Of a stretch of 64,000 nucleotides of DNA, positions 45,463-53,880 are shown one piece after another. Location of the stretch: NCBI RefSeq assembly GCF_041200025.1, contig NZ_CP165628.1, positions 868,001 to 932,000 on the forward strand, in the 5' to 3' direction. Source of the stretch: Rouxiella sp. WC2420 (GTDB taxonomy: Bacteria; Pseudomonadota; Gammaproteobacteria; Enterobacterales; Enterobacteriaceae). Under the pieces are notes generated by a model. It was not told the origin of the DNA, did no database searches, and saw only the letters and a list, made by a program, of their open reading frames with translations. Every line of letters starts with the position of its first letter. The stretch's first letter is position 1. A program made the translations under genes and the position numbers.

Positions 45463-48400
45463 GGTTCGAAACCTCAGTATCTGAATGCGGCTTATCTTGT
45501 TTTTTTGACTTACGTGTAAATAGGTTAACCACGACCACGTAGAACATTGGAACAAAGAAAATCGCCAGGAATGTTGCCGTTATCATCCCACCTACTACCG
45601 CAGTACCGATCGAGTGCTGACTACCAGAACCTGCACCATGCGAAATGGTCAGAGGTATAACACCGAGGATAAACGCCATCGAGGTCATAATAATTGGCCT
45701 GATACGGAGTTTAGCTGCTTCTACGGCTGCATCAATGAGCGACATTCCTTCTTTTTCGTGTAGTTCTTTGGCAAATTCAACGATCAGGATGGCGTTCTTG
45801 GCTGCCAGCCCCACCGTAGTCAAAAGGCCTACCTGGAAGAAGACGTCGTTGGATAATCCACGGAGTAATACTGCACCGATTGTACCCAGTATACCCAATG
45901 GAACCACTAGGATGACAGAGAATGGAATAGACCAACTCTCATATAGTGCTGCCAGACACAGGAATACCACGATAATCGACAGAGTATACAGTGCTGGAGT
46001 CTGCGATCCCGCTGCCTGCTCTTCGTATGACAAACCGTGCCATGCGATTTTGAAGCCCGGTGGCAGTTTCTTGGCAATTTCGAGCACAGCTTTAGTGGCA
46101 TCACCGGAGCTATAACCCGCAGACGGTGAACCCAGGATCTCTACCGATGACACGCCGTTAAAGCGCTCGAAGCGTGGAGAACCGTAGACCCATTTACCTG
46201 AACCAAACGCAGACCACGGAACCATCTGACCAGAACTGTTACGGAAATACCATTTGTTCAAATCTTCAGGCGTTACGCGCGATGCAGAACGGCCCTGCAT
46301 GTAGACTTTCTTGACACGGTCATTAAACATGAACTGGTTGATGTAGGTTGAACCCCACACCGCAGACAAGGTGGCGTTAATGTCGCTTAGGCTGAGGCCC
46401 AGAGCACTTGCCTTCTCGTCGTTAATTTCCAGCTGATACTGTGGTTCATCTTCCATACCGTTTGGACGCGTTGCCATCAGACGTTTGTCTTTGGCCGCCA
46501 TTCCGAGGAACTGATTACGTGCTGCCATCAGTGCTGCATGGCCCTGCGCGTTGGTATCCTGCAGATAGAAGTCGAAACCGGTGGCATTACCCAACTCAAG
46601 TACGGCTGGCGGTACGAAGGCAAACACCTTGGCATCTTTCATCGTCGAGAAGTGAGCCATGGCGCGTGCGGCGATGGACTGCACACTGTTTGCCGTGCCT
46701 GGACGGGAATCCCAGTCTTTTAATGAAACGAAGCCGATACCGACGTTCTGACCACGACCGGCGAAGCTAAAGCCGTTGGCAGTAAACACGGAAACCACGT
46801 TGGCGCTCTCATTCTTCTGGAAGTATTCACGGACGTTATCCAGAACTGCCTGAGTACGCTCAGCCGAGGCGTTGGCTGGCAACGTTGCCTGCACGAACAG
46901 AATCCCCTGGTCTTCATCCGGCAGGAAGGTGGTTGGAACACGGGTAAACATATAACCCATGGCGACCACGATCAGCAGATAAATCACCATAAACAGACGA
47001 CGACGGGAGATTACGCCCGCAACGCTGGAGGTGTATTTAGCTGCGCCCTTGTCGAAGTTACGGTTAAACCAGCCGGCGAATCCGGTGGTTTTCTGTTCAT
47101 CAGAACCCTGCTTGATAATAGTTGCACACAGCGCAGGGGTAAAGATAAGCGCCATAAGCACTGACAGCGCCATCGCAGAAACGATGGTTATCGAGAACTG
47201 ACGGTAGATAATACCGGTGGAACCGGCGAAGAATGCCATTGGAACCAATACGGCAGACAGTACCAGTGCAATACCAAACAGCGCGCCCTGAATCTGCGCC
47301 ATCGACTTGATGGTCGCTTCTTTCGGCGACAGTTTTTCCTCGTGCATTATACGTTCGACGTTCTCTACCACCACGATGGCGTCATCCACCAACAGGCCGA
47401 TGGCGAGCACCATCCCGAACATCGTCAGGGTGTTTATCGAGAAGCCAAATGCGTTCAACAGACCGAAGGTACCCAGCAACACCACTGGAACTACCATGGT
47501 CGTTACCAGAGTCGCACGCAGGTTTTGGAGGAACAGCAACATCACGAAGAACACCAGGATGATCGCTTCAATCAGGGTTTTCACCACTTCATGAATCGAT
47601 GCACTAACCACTGGTGAAGTCTGGTACGGATAAACAACTTTCACGCCTGCAGGTAATGAAGACTGCAAACCGGCGATGGTGGCTTTAACCGCGTTGGCAG
47701 TGTCCAGCACGTTCGCGCCGGTAGCCAGCCGTAATGCGATACCCGTAGCCGGACTGCCGTTGTAGGCACCGGAAATAGAGTAGCTTTCAGGACCCAGATC
47801 GATGTTCGAAATATCACTCAAACGAACCTGAGAACCGTCCGGATTCACTTTCAACAGCACGTTCTGGAATTGTTTAACGCTGTCGAAACGCGTTTTACCA
47901 ATAATAGTGGCGTTGATTTTTGAATCTTTAATGGTTGGCAGACCGCCAAGCGCACCGGATGAAACCTGAACGTTCTGGGCTTCAATCGCAGTAGTAACAT
48001 CACTAGGAACCAGCGAGTATTTGTACATCTTGGCCGGATCGAGCCAGACACGCATCGCGTACTCTGAACCGAACACCTGGAAGTCACCCACGCCTTTGGT
48101 ACGCACGATCGGGTCTTCCATCTTGGTCACCAGCAGGTTACCCAAGTCGGAGTTGCTGAGCTTGCCATCAGTCGAGGCCAGGCCGACTACCAGCATAAAG
48201 TTTTGCTGATACTTGGCTACGCGGATCCCCTGATTGACAACTTCGGTCGGCAGCTGAGATTCGGCCAGAGACACTTTGTTCTGAACCTGAACCTGAGCGA
48301 TATCCGGGTCAGTACCCTGATCGAAAGTAACGATGATAGTCGCACTACCGTCGCTGGCGCTTTGCGATTCGATATAACGTAATCCATCCAGACCGTTCAG

Positions 48401-48604
48401 CTGTTGTTCAATTACCTGAACTACAGTGTTCTGAGTCGTCTCGGCTGATGCACCAGGATAGGTAACGGCAACAGAGATGGCTGGAGGCGCAATGTTTGGA
48501 TATTGGTTTATTGGCAATTTCATTATCGATAGCGCACCGGCTAACATAATGACAATCGCGACCACCCAGGCGAATATCGGGCGGTTAATAAAGAAAGTAG
48601 ACAT
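45455..48604 (-). CDS. RND multidrug pump (AcrB/MexB-like, HAE1 family)
   Basis: This 1049-residue transporter has the proton-relay motif [18 protein letters not shown] and the late [14 protein letters not shown] segment, and its N-terminus [20 protein letters not shown] is characteristic of AcrB/MexB. It is a homotrimeric proton antiporter that exports drugs, dyes and bile salts from the periplasm and inner membrane. It lies 10 bp after the adaptor gene and overlaps the channel gene by 8 bp. Confidence 0.92.
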   Translation of the reverse strand: MSTFFINRPIFAWVVAIVIMLAGALSIMKLPINQYPNIAPPAISVAVTYPGASAETTQNTVVQVIEQQLNGLDGLRYIESQSASDGSATIIVTFDQGTDPDIAQVQVQNKVSLAESQLPTEVVNQGIRVAKYQQNFMLVVGLASTDGKLSNSDLGNLLVTKMEDPIVRTKGVGDFQVFGSEYAMRVWLDPAKMYKYSLVPSDVTTAIEAQNVQVSSGALGGLPTIKDSKINATIIGKTRFDSVKQFQNVLLKVNPDGSQVRLSDISNIDLGPESYSISGAYNGSPATGIALRLATGANVLDTANAVKATIAGLQSSLPAGVKVVYPYQTSPVVSASIHEVVKTLIEAIILVFFVMLLFLQNLRATLVTTMVVPVVLLGTFGLLNAFGFSINTLTMFGMVLAIGLLVDDAIVVVENVERIMHEEKLSPKEATIKSMAQIQGALFGIALVLSAVLVPMAFFAGSTGIIYRQFSITIVSAMALSVLMALIFTPALCATIIKQGSDEQKTTGFAGWFNRNFDKGAAKYTSSVAGVISRRRLFMVIYLLIVVAMGYMFTRVPTTFLPDEDQGILFVQATLPANASAERTQAVLDNVREYFQKNESANVVSVFTANGFSFAGRGQNVGIGFVSLKDWDSRPGTANSVQSIAARAMAHFSTMKDAKVFAFVPPAVLELGNATGFDFYLQDTNAQGHAALMAARNQFLGMAAKDKRLMATRPNGMEDEPQYQLEINDEKASALGLSLSDINATLSAVWGSTYINQFMFNDRVKKVYMQGRSASRVTPEDLNKWYFRNSSGQMVPWSAFGSGKWVYGSPRFERFNGVSSVEILGSPSAGYSSGDATKAVLEIAKKLPPGFKIAWHGLSYEEQAAGSQTPALYTLSIIVVFLCLAALYESWSIPFSVILVVPLGILGTIGAVLLRGLSNDVFFQVGLLTTVGLAAKNAILIVEFAKELHEKEGMSLIDAAVEAAKLRIRPIIMTSMAFILGVIPLTISHGAGSGSQHSIGTAVVGGMITATFLAIFFVPMFYVVVVNLFTRKSKKQDKPHSDTEVSNHE

Positions 48605-48614
48605 CTGTGTTCCT

Positions 48615-49748
48615 CTATTGCGCGGATGGATCAGTCATTGACAGATTTGCGTCCACTTTCGGGGCTGCTTCTTTACGTTCGCTGCCGTTAACTTTGGCGC
48701 CAGGGTGTACGTTTTGCAGTCCGTCAGTAATGACTTTATCGCCGGCATTCAAGCCGGAAGTGACCAGCCAGTCACCAGAAATCATTGGGCCAGTGCTGAT
48801 GTCACGTTCTTCAACGGTGTTATCTGCATTAACAATATAGACATAAGGTTTGCCTTTGTTGTTATGCATGATGGCTTCCTGAGGAGCCAGAATACCATTC
48901 TGATCAACAGCCTGACTCAGGGTTGCGTGAACGAACATCCCTGGCAACAGCTCATCATTCGGGTTGGGGAACGAGGCACGCAGCGTAACAGAACCTGTAC
49001 CTTCATCTACGGTCACTTCGGAGAATTCCAGTTTACCCGGCAGGCTGTATTGGCTACCGTCTTCCAGAGTCAGTTGAACTTTGGCCGCATTTTCACCGGC
49101 GGAAGCGACTTTGCCTTCAGCCAGAGCGCGACGCAGTTTTAGCAAATCAGTGGATGATTCGCTGACGTCAACATAGATAGGATTCAGCTGAGTGATGGTT
49201 GCCAGGTCAGTAGTCTGACCGTTGGTGACCAATGCACCTTCTGTCACGGTGGAGCGGCTAATGTGGCCAGAAATTGGTGCATAAACCTTGGTGTATTGCA
49301 GGTTGACGCGGGCTGTTTCCAGATCGGCAGCTGCTTCGCCGGTCGATGCTACAGCATCGTCATAAACCTGGCGGCTGACGGCGTTGGAGGAAACCAGACC
49401 TTTGTAGCGAGTAGAGGTTGCCGCTGCGCTTTTGTAGGTGGCAAGTGCTTTATCATAAGCTGCCTGATAAGTTGCAGGATCGATTTGATAAAGCTGTTGA
49501 CCAGCCTTGACTTCACCACCTTCAACAAAGGTACGTTTCAAAATCACGCCGCTGACCTGAGGACGAACTTCTGCAGTTTTTACCGCATCGGTACGGCCTG
49601 GCAGACTAGTCGTCAAGGTAACTGGTTTTGATTGCAGGGTGACGTATTCAACAGCTGGAGCTTGGGCAGCTGCTTGCGGGGCCGAACTGGACCCATCACA
49701 AGCGGAAAGCAGTAGCACAGTACTGACAGAAAGAACCTTCAGGCGCAT
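48615..49748 (-). CDS. RND efflux periplasmic adaptor lipoprotein (AcrA/MexA-like)
   Basis: This 377-residue lipoprotein has a lipobox LLLSAC (Cys17) and the AcrA/MexA domain order, with [19 protein letters not shown] in the barrel-lipoyl region and [10 protein letters not shown] near the end. ATG 49748 has AGAGAG upstream. It starts the operon. No acrR repressor is encoded next to it, unlike in E. coli, so control must come from elsewhere, or from the palindrome at 49844-49857. Confidence 0.9.
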   Translation of the reverse strand: MRLKVLSVSTVLLLSACDGSSSAPQAAAQAPAVEYVTLQSKPVTLTTSLPGRTDAVKTAEVRPQVSGVILKRTFVEGGEVKAGQQLYQIDPATYQAAYDKALATYKSAAATSTRYKGLVSSNAVSRQVYDDAVASTGEAAADLETARVNLQYTKVYAPISGHISRSTVTEGALVTNGQTTDLATITQLNPIYVDVSESSTDLLKLRRALAEGKVASAGENAAKVQLTLEDGSQYSLPGKLEFSEVTVDEGTGSVTLRASFPNPNDELLPGMFVHATLSQAVDQNGILAPQEAIMHNNKGKPYVYIVNADNTVEERDISTGPMISGDWLVTSGLNAGDKVITDGLQNVHPGAKVNGSERKEAAPKVDANLSMTDPSAQ

Positions 49749-49843
49749 AGAATTCACTCTCTTAGGGGGGTTGAGAACAATCATTCTCAATAAGTCCCCC
49801 ACTATACGAGAGGCGGTCAATTCACTCTGTAAGTATTTGGTTG

Positions 49844-49857
49844 TTAGATATGTCTAA
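49844..49857. promoter_or_regulatory. Candidate operator upstream of the acrA-like operon
   Basis: TTAGATATGTCTAA has 5-bp inverted arms and lies about 95 bp upstream of the adaptor start. No local regulator gene is available to pair it with. Confidence 0.3.
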
Positions 49858-50112
49858 ATATTTCAATGTTTCGTGACAAGAAAAGTCAAATCTGATAATG
49901 AATTTTGTGAATAGCTATCAAATTTTAGAACTTTTAAAACCCAAGGGCGAAAAATAGTCACATACAAAACTATTTTATCAGCATAAAGCAGAAGGATATT
50001 CTGCTTTTCAGGTTTTGCAGGAATTCATAAAAGTATGATCCCGATCAAAGTAAGAAATACTTTTTAACAGTGGCCTTACCAGAAATGACTGCTGTTATCC
50101 GATAAATGCCGT

Positions 50113-50222
50113 TAACGTACTCCTTGAGAGCGAGCAGTTCTCACATTTGCATTGTTGCAACCGGTTTATAAAAATCGGTATATCGCAACCCTGATGCCCA
50201 CTGTCCGATGTGGGCTTTTTTT
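50113..50222 (+). ncRNA. Candidate small regulatory RNA
   Basis: About 110 nt show a hairpin with an 8-bp stem (ACCGGTTT/AAATCGGT, one G-U) and ATAA loop inside flanking TTGC/GCAA arms, then a strong terminator hairpin with a T run. A weak promoter (TTACCA, 19 bp, GATAAA) lies just upstream. I do not recognise it as a named enterobacterial sRNA. Confidence 0.35.
50196..50222 (+). terminator. Rho-independent terminator
   Basis: GCCCAC (50196-50201) pairs with GTGGGC (50210-50215), followed by a T run of at least seven. It lies about 195 bp before the PTS gene, so it ends a transcript that starts within this intergenic region. Confidence 0.75.
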
Positions 50223-50310
50223 CGCCCAAACCTTCTGCAAAACCCCTACTTTCCCTAAGCAGATAGCACTAACTGCTACACTATACTCTGCTTTCTAAAT
50301 GTTAACAAAC

Positions 50311-50349
50311 TGTGATCTCTTTCATAGTCCTGGCCTACAGGTCTATACA
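50311..50349 (+). promoter_or_regulatory. CRP site and promoter for the alpha-glucoside-type PTS gene
   Basis: TGTGA-N6-TCATA (50311-50326) resembles the CRP consensus TGTGA-N6-TCACA with one mismatch. It overlaps a TTCATA -35 (50321-50326) that is 17 bp from a TATACA -10 (50344-50349), close to a class II CRP-dependent layout. Confidence 0.5.
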
Positions 50350-50416
50350 GCAATTCATTGTGTGACTTTACTCAATAGTGAACGCTTTTTAAGCAACGAA
50401 CTCCGAGGGAAAGCAC

Positions 50417-52045
50417 ATGTTGAAATTAGGAAGCAAAATCCATGACTTAGGCAAGGCACTGATGACACCCATCTCGGTTATTGCCGCAGCGGGGATCTTT
50501 CTTGGGTTGGCATCGGCTTTACAAAACCCCAATGTCACTGGCGATACATTTACCCATTTGAGGGCTTTGCAGCTGGTCATCGGCTTTATTCGTCAGGTGT
50601 CGAGCGCACTTTTTGCCAATCTACCGATATTTTTCGCCGTGGCTACGGCAATGGGACTGGCCAATGCAGAGAAGGCAACCGCTGCCTTTTCCGCAGTGAT
50701 TGGTTTCGTCGGGCTGCATGTCGGGATTAATTACAGCCTGCTGGCGCAAAACATTACTCCGGCGACCACGTCGGTTCAGCATCTTACTGCGCAGGGCATG
50801 TCGTCCAGCGACGCGATGATCTTTGCCTCTGAGTTCACCAACACGCTGGGGATTTTTACCTACAACATGAGTGTCCTCGGCGGGGTGCTGGTCGGGCTAA
50901 TTACCATGTTCCTGCATAACCGCTTTTACACGATCGTTTTGCCTACCGCAGTGGCGTTTTTTGGTGGCCGCCGTTTTGTGCCGATTATTACCGTAGTGGT
51001 GCTGCCGATTGTTGGCGTTTTGGTTTCTCTCGTCTGGCCGACCGTAGCGCTGGGGATTCAGTGGGTGGGTGAGCTGATTGGCCGAACAGGAGAAGTCGGC
51101 ACATTTATTTACGCGACTTCTGAACGGCTGCTTATTCCCACCGGGCTACATCACATTATTAATGAAACCGTGCGTTTTACACCGCTGGGCGGCGTGGCGA
51201 CTGTGGACCACCAAAGCGTGGTGGGCGCGCTGAATATTTTCAACGCCTCGCTGGCTAATCCCGGAGCTGTGAGCGATGACGTCACGCGGGAGGCAACCCG
51301 TTTTCTGGCACAGGGGAAAATCCCGGTCATGATGTTTGGCCTTCCTGCTGCGGCATTGGCGATGTACCACACCGCCAAACCTGAGCATAAAGAGCGCGTA
51401 AAGGCGCTGATGCTGGCAGGGGCGCTAGCCTCATTCACCACTGGCATCACAGAACCGCTGGAATTCTGTTTTATCTTTATCTCGCCGGTGCTCTACATTT
51501 TGCACGCCGTATTGACGGGTATTTCCTTTGTACTGATGCAATCACTGCACGTGATGATTGGTAATGTGCAGGGCGGGGCAATTGACTGGGTGATTTTTGG
51601 GATTCTTGGCGGGAGCAAAACGCATTGGTGGTATCCACTGATTCTGGGGATCGTTTACGCACCGCTTTACTATTTTTCTTTCCGTTGGGTAATTACCAGA
51701 ATGCAGATCAAAACGCCTGGCCGTGAAGATGATGCCGAAAGCGAAGACCTGCGTGGAACCTCGGCGGTGGGTCCTGCTTCAACCTCTGCAGCAACATCTT
51801 CCGCGAGTGAAAAGACGACCAATATAATTAAAGGATTAGGGGGAGAGGGTAATATTTCCAGCGTCGACTGCTGTTTTACGCGATTGAGAGTAAAAGTCGT
51901 AGACATGTCGCAGGTAGTGGATAAAACGCTGATGACAACCGGAGCTATGGGCGTGAAACGAGTAACCGAGACAGATGTCCATGTGATTTATGGTCCGCAG
52001 GTGGAAAAAATAGCCAATGATGTAAAAGTTAAGCTAGCCAGTTAA
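50417..52045 (+). CDS. PTS IIBC, alpha-glucoside/maltose (MalX/GlvC) type
   Basis: This 542-residue protein has an N-terminal IIC membrane domain (about 1-430, with the GLHHIINETVRFT segment and GITEPLEFCFIFISPVLY) and a C-terminal IIB domain. The IIB active-site stretch reads VDCCFTRLRV, where the second Cys aligns with the phosphorylated Cys of NCxTRLR. No IIA or phospho-alpha-glucosidase gene is adjacent, so it presumably uses Crr (IIA-Glc) and an enzyme encoded elsewhere. A Ser/Thr/Ala-rich linker joins the two domains. Confidence 0.9.
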   Translation: MLKLGSKIHDLGKALMTPISVIAAAGIFLGLASALQNPNVTGDTFTHLRALQLVIGFIRQVSSALFANLPIFFAVATAMGLANAEKATAAFSAVIGFVGLHVGINYSLLAQNITPATTSVQHLTAQGMSSSDAMIFASEFTNTLGIFTYNMSVLGGVLVGLITMFLHNRFYTIVLPTAVAFFGGRRFVPIITVVVLPIVGVLVSLVWPTVALGIQWVGELIGRTGEVGTFIYATSERLLIPTGLHHIINETVRFTPLGGVATVDHQSVVGALNIFNASLANPGAVSDDVTREATRFLAQGKIPVMMFGLPAAALAMYHTAKPEHKERVKALMLAGALASFTTGITEPLEFCFIFISPVLYILHAVLTGISFVLMQSLHVMIGNVQGGAIDWVIFGILGGSKTHWWYPLILGIVYAPLYYFSFRWVITRMQIKTPGREDDAESEDLRGTSAVGPASTSAATSSASEKTTNIIKGLGGEGNISSVDCCFTRLRVKVVDMSQVVDKTLMTTGAMGVKRVTETDVHVIYGPQVEKIANDVKVKLAS

Positions 52046-52068
52046 AGGTTCTATTAATAAAGTCTTAT

Positions 52069-52102
52069 AGAAAACGCTCGTTTTTTTAAATGAGCGTTTT
52101 CT
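52069..52102 (+). terminator. Rho-independent terminator after the PTS gene
   Basis: AGAAAACGCTC (52069-52079) and GAGCGTTTTCT (52092-52102) form a perfect 11-bp stem with a T-rich loop. Confidence 0.7.
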
Positions 52103-52179
52103 GACTGTTCATATTGCCAGCAGGGAGGTAATGTCTGGACGTCAAAACATTTCAGACCCAAACTGCCGAGGGAATTACC

Positions 52180-52869
52180 ATGTCAATTAGCCAATTAAGC
52201 TTTGCCTCCCAAAGAATAGGAGCAGAGTTTATTCAGAAAGCAAATATCTCCCCTAGAACCAATCATTTAATTGAATTACTGAAAAACTCTGCCAAGAAAA
52301 TAACGTCAAATTTTGCCAGTGAAATAAATCACCTCAACACGGAGAAGAAAATAGTCACAAACTTTCTAAAGTCATATCAGAAAAGTAGTGTTATAGGTCT
52401 TGCTGTAGGTAAATTAAATTTAGATGCTATTTCTCGAGGTAAAATAAAACCTGAAGAGCAGGTGGGGAAAGAAAATTTTAAAATTATCAGCAGTGTCTAC
52501 GCCAAGTTTGGCCCTATTGGCAAGAATAAAAGCGCCGGGGAGGAAGTGAGCATTAAAGAAGCACTAACGCCAAACTCGCCTACCGGTTCTATTCTTGATA
52601 AATATGAGAAAAAATCTTTGGGCGGCGATAAGTTTTCCTGGATGAGGAAAGAAATGACCCCGGCTGAACTTGAAAGTAGCATGGTTTTTAGGCAGCCACA
52701 GGGCCAATTTAACATCTGGGACGGAGTAGTAAGATCACCCGTGCTTTCAGTGGATTTTAATAAAAAAGATCCGGCCGAAAGAATAAATAACCACGGACAG
52801 AGCTCGCTCTATACAAAACTTGCATTAGAAGCTAATGCTGATTTAGCTTCTCGTAAACATATTGAATAA
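52180..52869 (+). CDS. Hypothetical protein, possible secreted effector
   Basis: This 229-residue protein is not one I recognise. It is soluble, without signal peptide or membrane segment, has no Cys and is rich in Lys, Ser and Asn. The first 15 residues are Ser/Gln/Ile-rich without acidic residues, which is the pattern of type III secretion signals. It is AT-rich compared with its neighbours. GAGGG lies 8 bases before the ATG. It sits 15 bp before another unrecognised AT-rich gene, and the two are probably co-transcribed and horizontally acquired. Confidence 0.6.
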   Translation: MSISQLSFASQRIGAEFIQKANISPRTNHLIELLKNSAKKITSNFASEINHLNTEKKIVTNFLKSYQKSSVIGLAVGKLNLDAISRGKIKPEEQVGKENFKIISSVYAKFGPIGKNKSAGEEVSIKEALTPNSPTGSILDKYEKKSLGGDKFSWMRKEMTPAELESSMVFRQPQGQFNIWDGVVRSPVLSVDFNKKDPAERINNHGQSSLYTKLALEANADLASRKHIE

Positions 52870-52884
52870 CAAATCAATGATTCT

Positions 52885-53820
52885 ATGATTTTTGACTATG
52901 CCAGGGAGGGCAACCTTTTGAGAATATATAAGAACACGCCATTAAACAACCAAGTAAACGTAACGCCGTATCAGCAAGTCAAAGCCACCTTGCAATCATC
53001 GAATTTTTGCCAGGCAATGACTACAGTAAGAAATATACCTCAGGAGGAGATATCTTTTAATAAAGATTATATGAAGCTATTAAATAATACACGAGCTAGA
53101 TATGAGGCGTTATATGCTGATATTGATGAGGTCCAGAATAGTTTCGGGGATAACGGCTCATCAAGTTGGCGAACATTAACGGTAAAAGAGTTCGCGGATA
53201 AGCAAACGCAAACTGATGCTGTGATTCCTCAGGAAAATATAACGCCCAGAATCCAGACCCAGCCATTGATTAAAGAGTCTACTGATGGAGGTAAAGCCGA
53301 GCCAAAAAAGCCTTTGCATGGCTATAAAATTAGCCGGTTAAATATGATCAATCCTCCAGCCGTTAAAGCCGCAACGCCTTATGGGCAAAAAAAGGTTAGT
53401 TTTAAAGGGTTGGTCGATTTTTATAAAGATATTGATAATGTGGGGAAATACGAAAGTTCAAGATCAGCAAAAATCAGCGAGCCTGTGCCTGAGAAGCCGC
53501 CGGTGGTGAGTAAGCCTCCGGTTCCGCCCAAGCCTGCTCATCTTTCAAAACTTCAAAAATTAGAGCCGGAAGCTGTCCCTGAACCTGGGTTAAAGGAGTT
53601 TTCCGTTGTTTTTAATCAGTACCTAAAATCTAAAGCAAAAATTCCGTGGACGAATAAAATCATTGAAGTAAGCCGCGAGCAAACGGCTCCGCTAAAAATA
53701 GAAACAGCGCCATTCGATGATAAAGATGAACTCAAAAGCATCAAACTGTTCGATAAGCTGCAACAGGATTTTCGTCGTATGAGACAGCGCAACGGATTAT
53801 CGTCGAGAAGAATAGTGTGA
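52885..53820 (+). CDS. Hypothetical proline-rich protein, possible secreted effector
   Basis: This protein of 311 residues from ATG 52885 has a helical N-terminal half (about residues 30-90) and a proline-rich segment (PVPEKPPVVSKPPVPPKP, about residues 205-222). PPVPPKP fits a class II SH3-binding PxxPx(K/R) motif. The tail is basic (RRMRQRNGLSSRR). The ATG has no ribosome site, whereas an in-frame TTG at 52918 has AGGGAGGG 7 bases upstream and may be the real start (300 residues). I do not recognise a family. AT-rich composition matches its partner gene. Confidence 0.6.
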   Translation: MIFDYAREGNLLRIYKNTPLNNQVNVTPYQQVKATLQSSNFCQAMTTVRNIPQEEISFNKDYMKLLNNTRARYEALYADIDEVQNSFGDNGSSSWRTLTVKEFADKQTQTDAVIPQENITPRIQTQPLIKESTDGGKAEPKKPLHGYKISRLNMINPPAVKAATPYGQKKVSFKGLVDFYKDIDNVGKYESSRSAKISEPVPEKPPVVSKPPVPPKPAHLSKLQKLEPEAVPEPGLKEFSVVFNQYLKSKAKIPWTNKIIEVSREQTAPLKIETAPFDDKDELKSIKLFDKLQQDFRRMRQRNGLSSRRIV

Positions 53821-53847
53821 CTAAAAAGAAGAGAATCTACAGAGAGA

Positions 53848-53875
53848 AAGCCCTCCCTTAATCAAAGGAGGGCTT
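53848..53875 (-). terminator. Terminator hairpin between the orphan pair and yddA
   Basis: AAGCCCTCC (53848-53856) and GGAGGGCTT (53867-53875) form a 9-bp stem. The minus-strand reading is followed by TTTCTCTCT, so it best serves the yddA end; the plus-strand side lacks a T run. Confidence 0.6.
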
Positions 53876-53880
53876 AACAA

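Larger units (their letters stand above)
49749..50416. other. 668-bp intergenic region between the acrA-like gene and the PTS gene
   Basis: This region is AT-rich near the acrA-like gene and holds a TTAGA-N4-TCTAA palindrome (49844-49857). A possible small RNA with a terminator (50113-50222) and a CRP-linked promoter for the downstream PTS gene (50311-50349) follow. No protein-coding gene is convincing. Confidence 0.45.

Noticed and set aside
52069-53875. Terminator hairpins on both sides of the orphan gene pair as an attachment-site or transposon signature
   Set aside because: The two hairpins have unrelated sequences, so they are separate terminators and not matching repeats of a mobile element.
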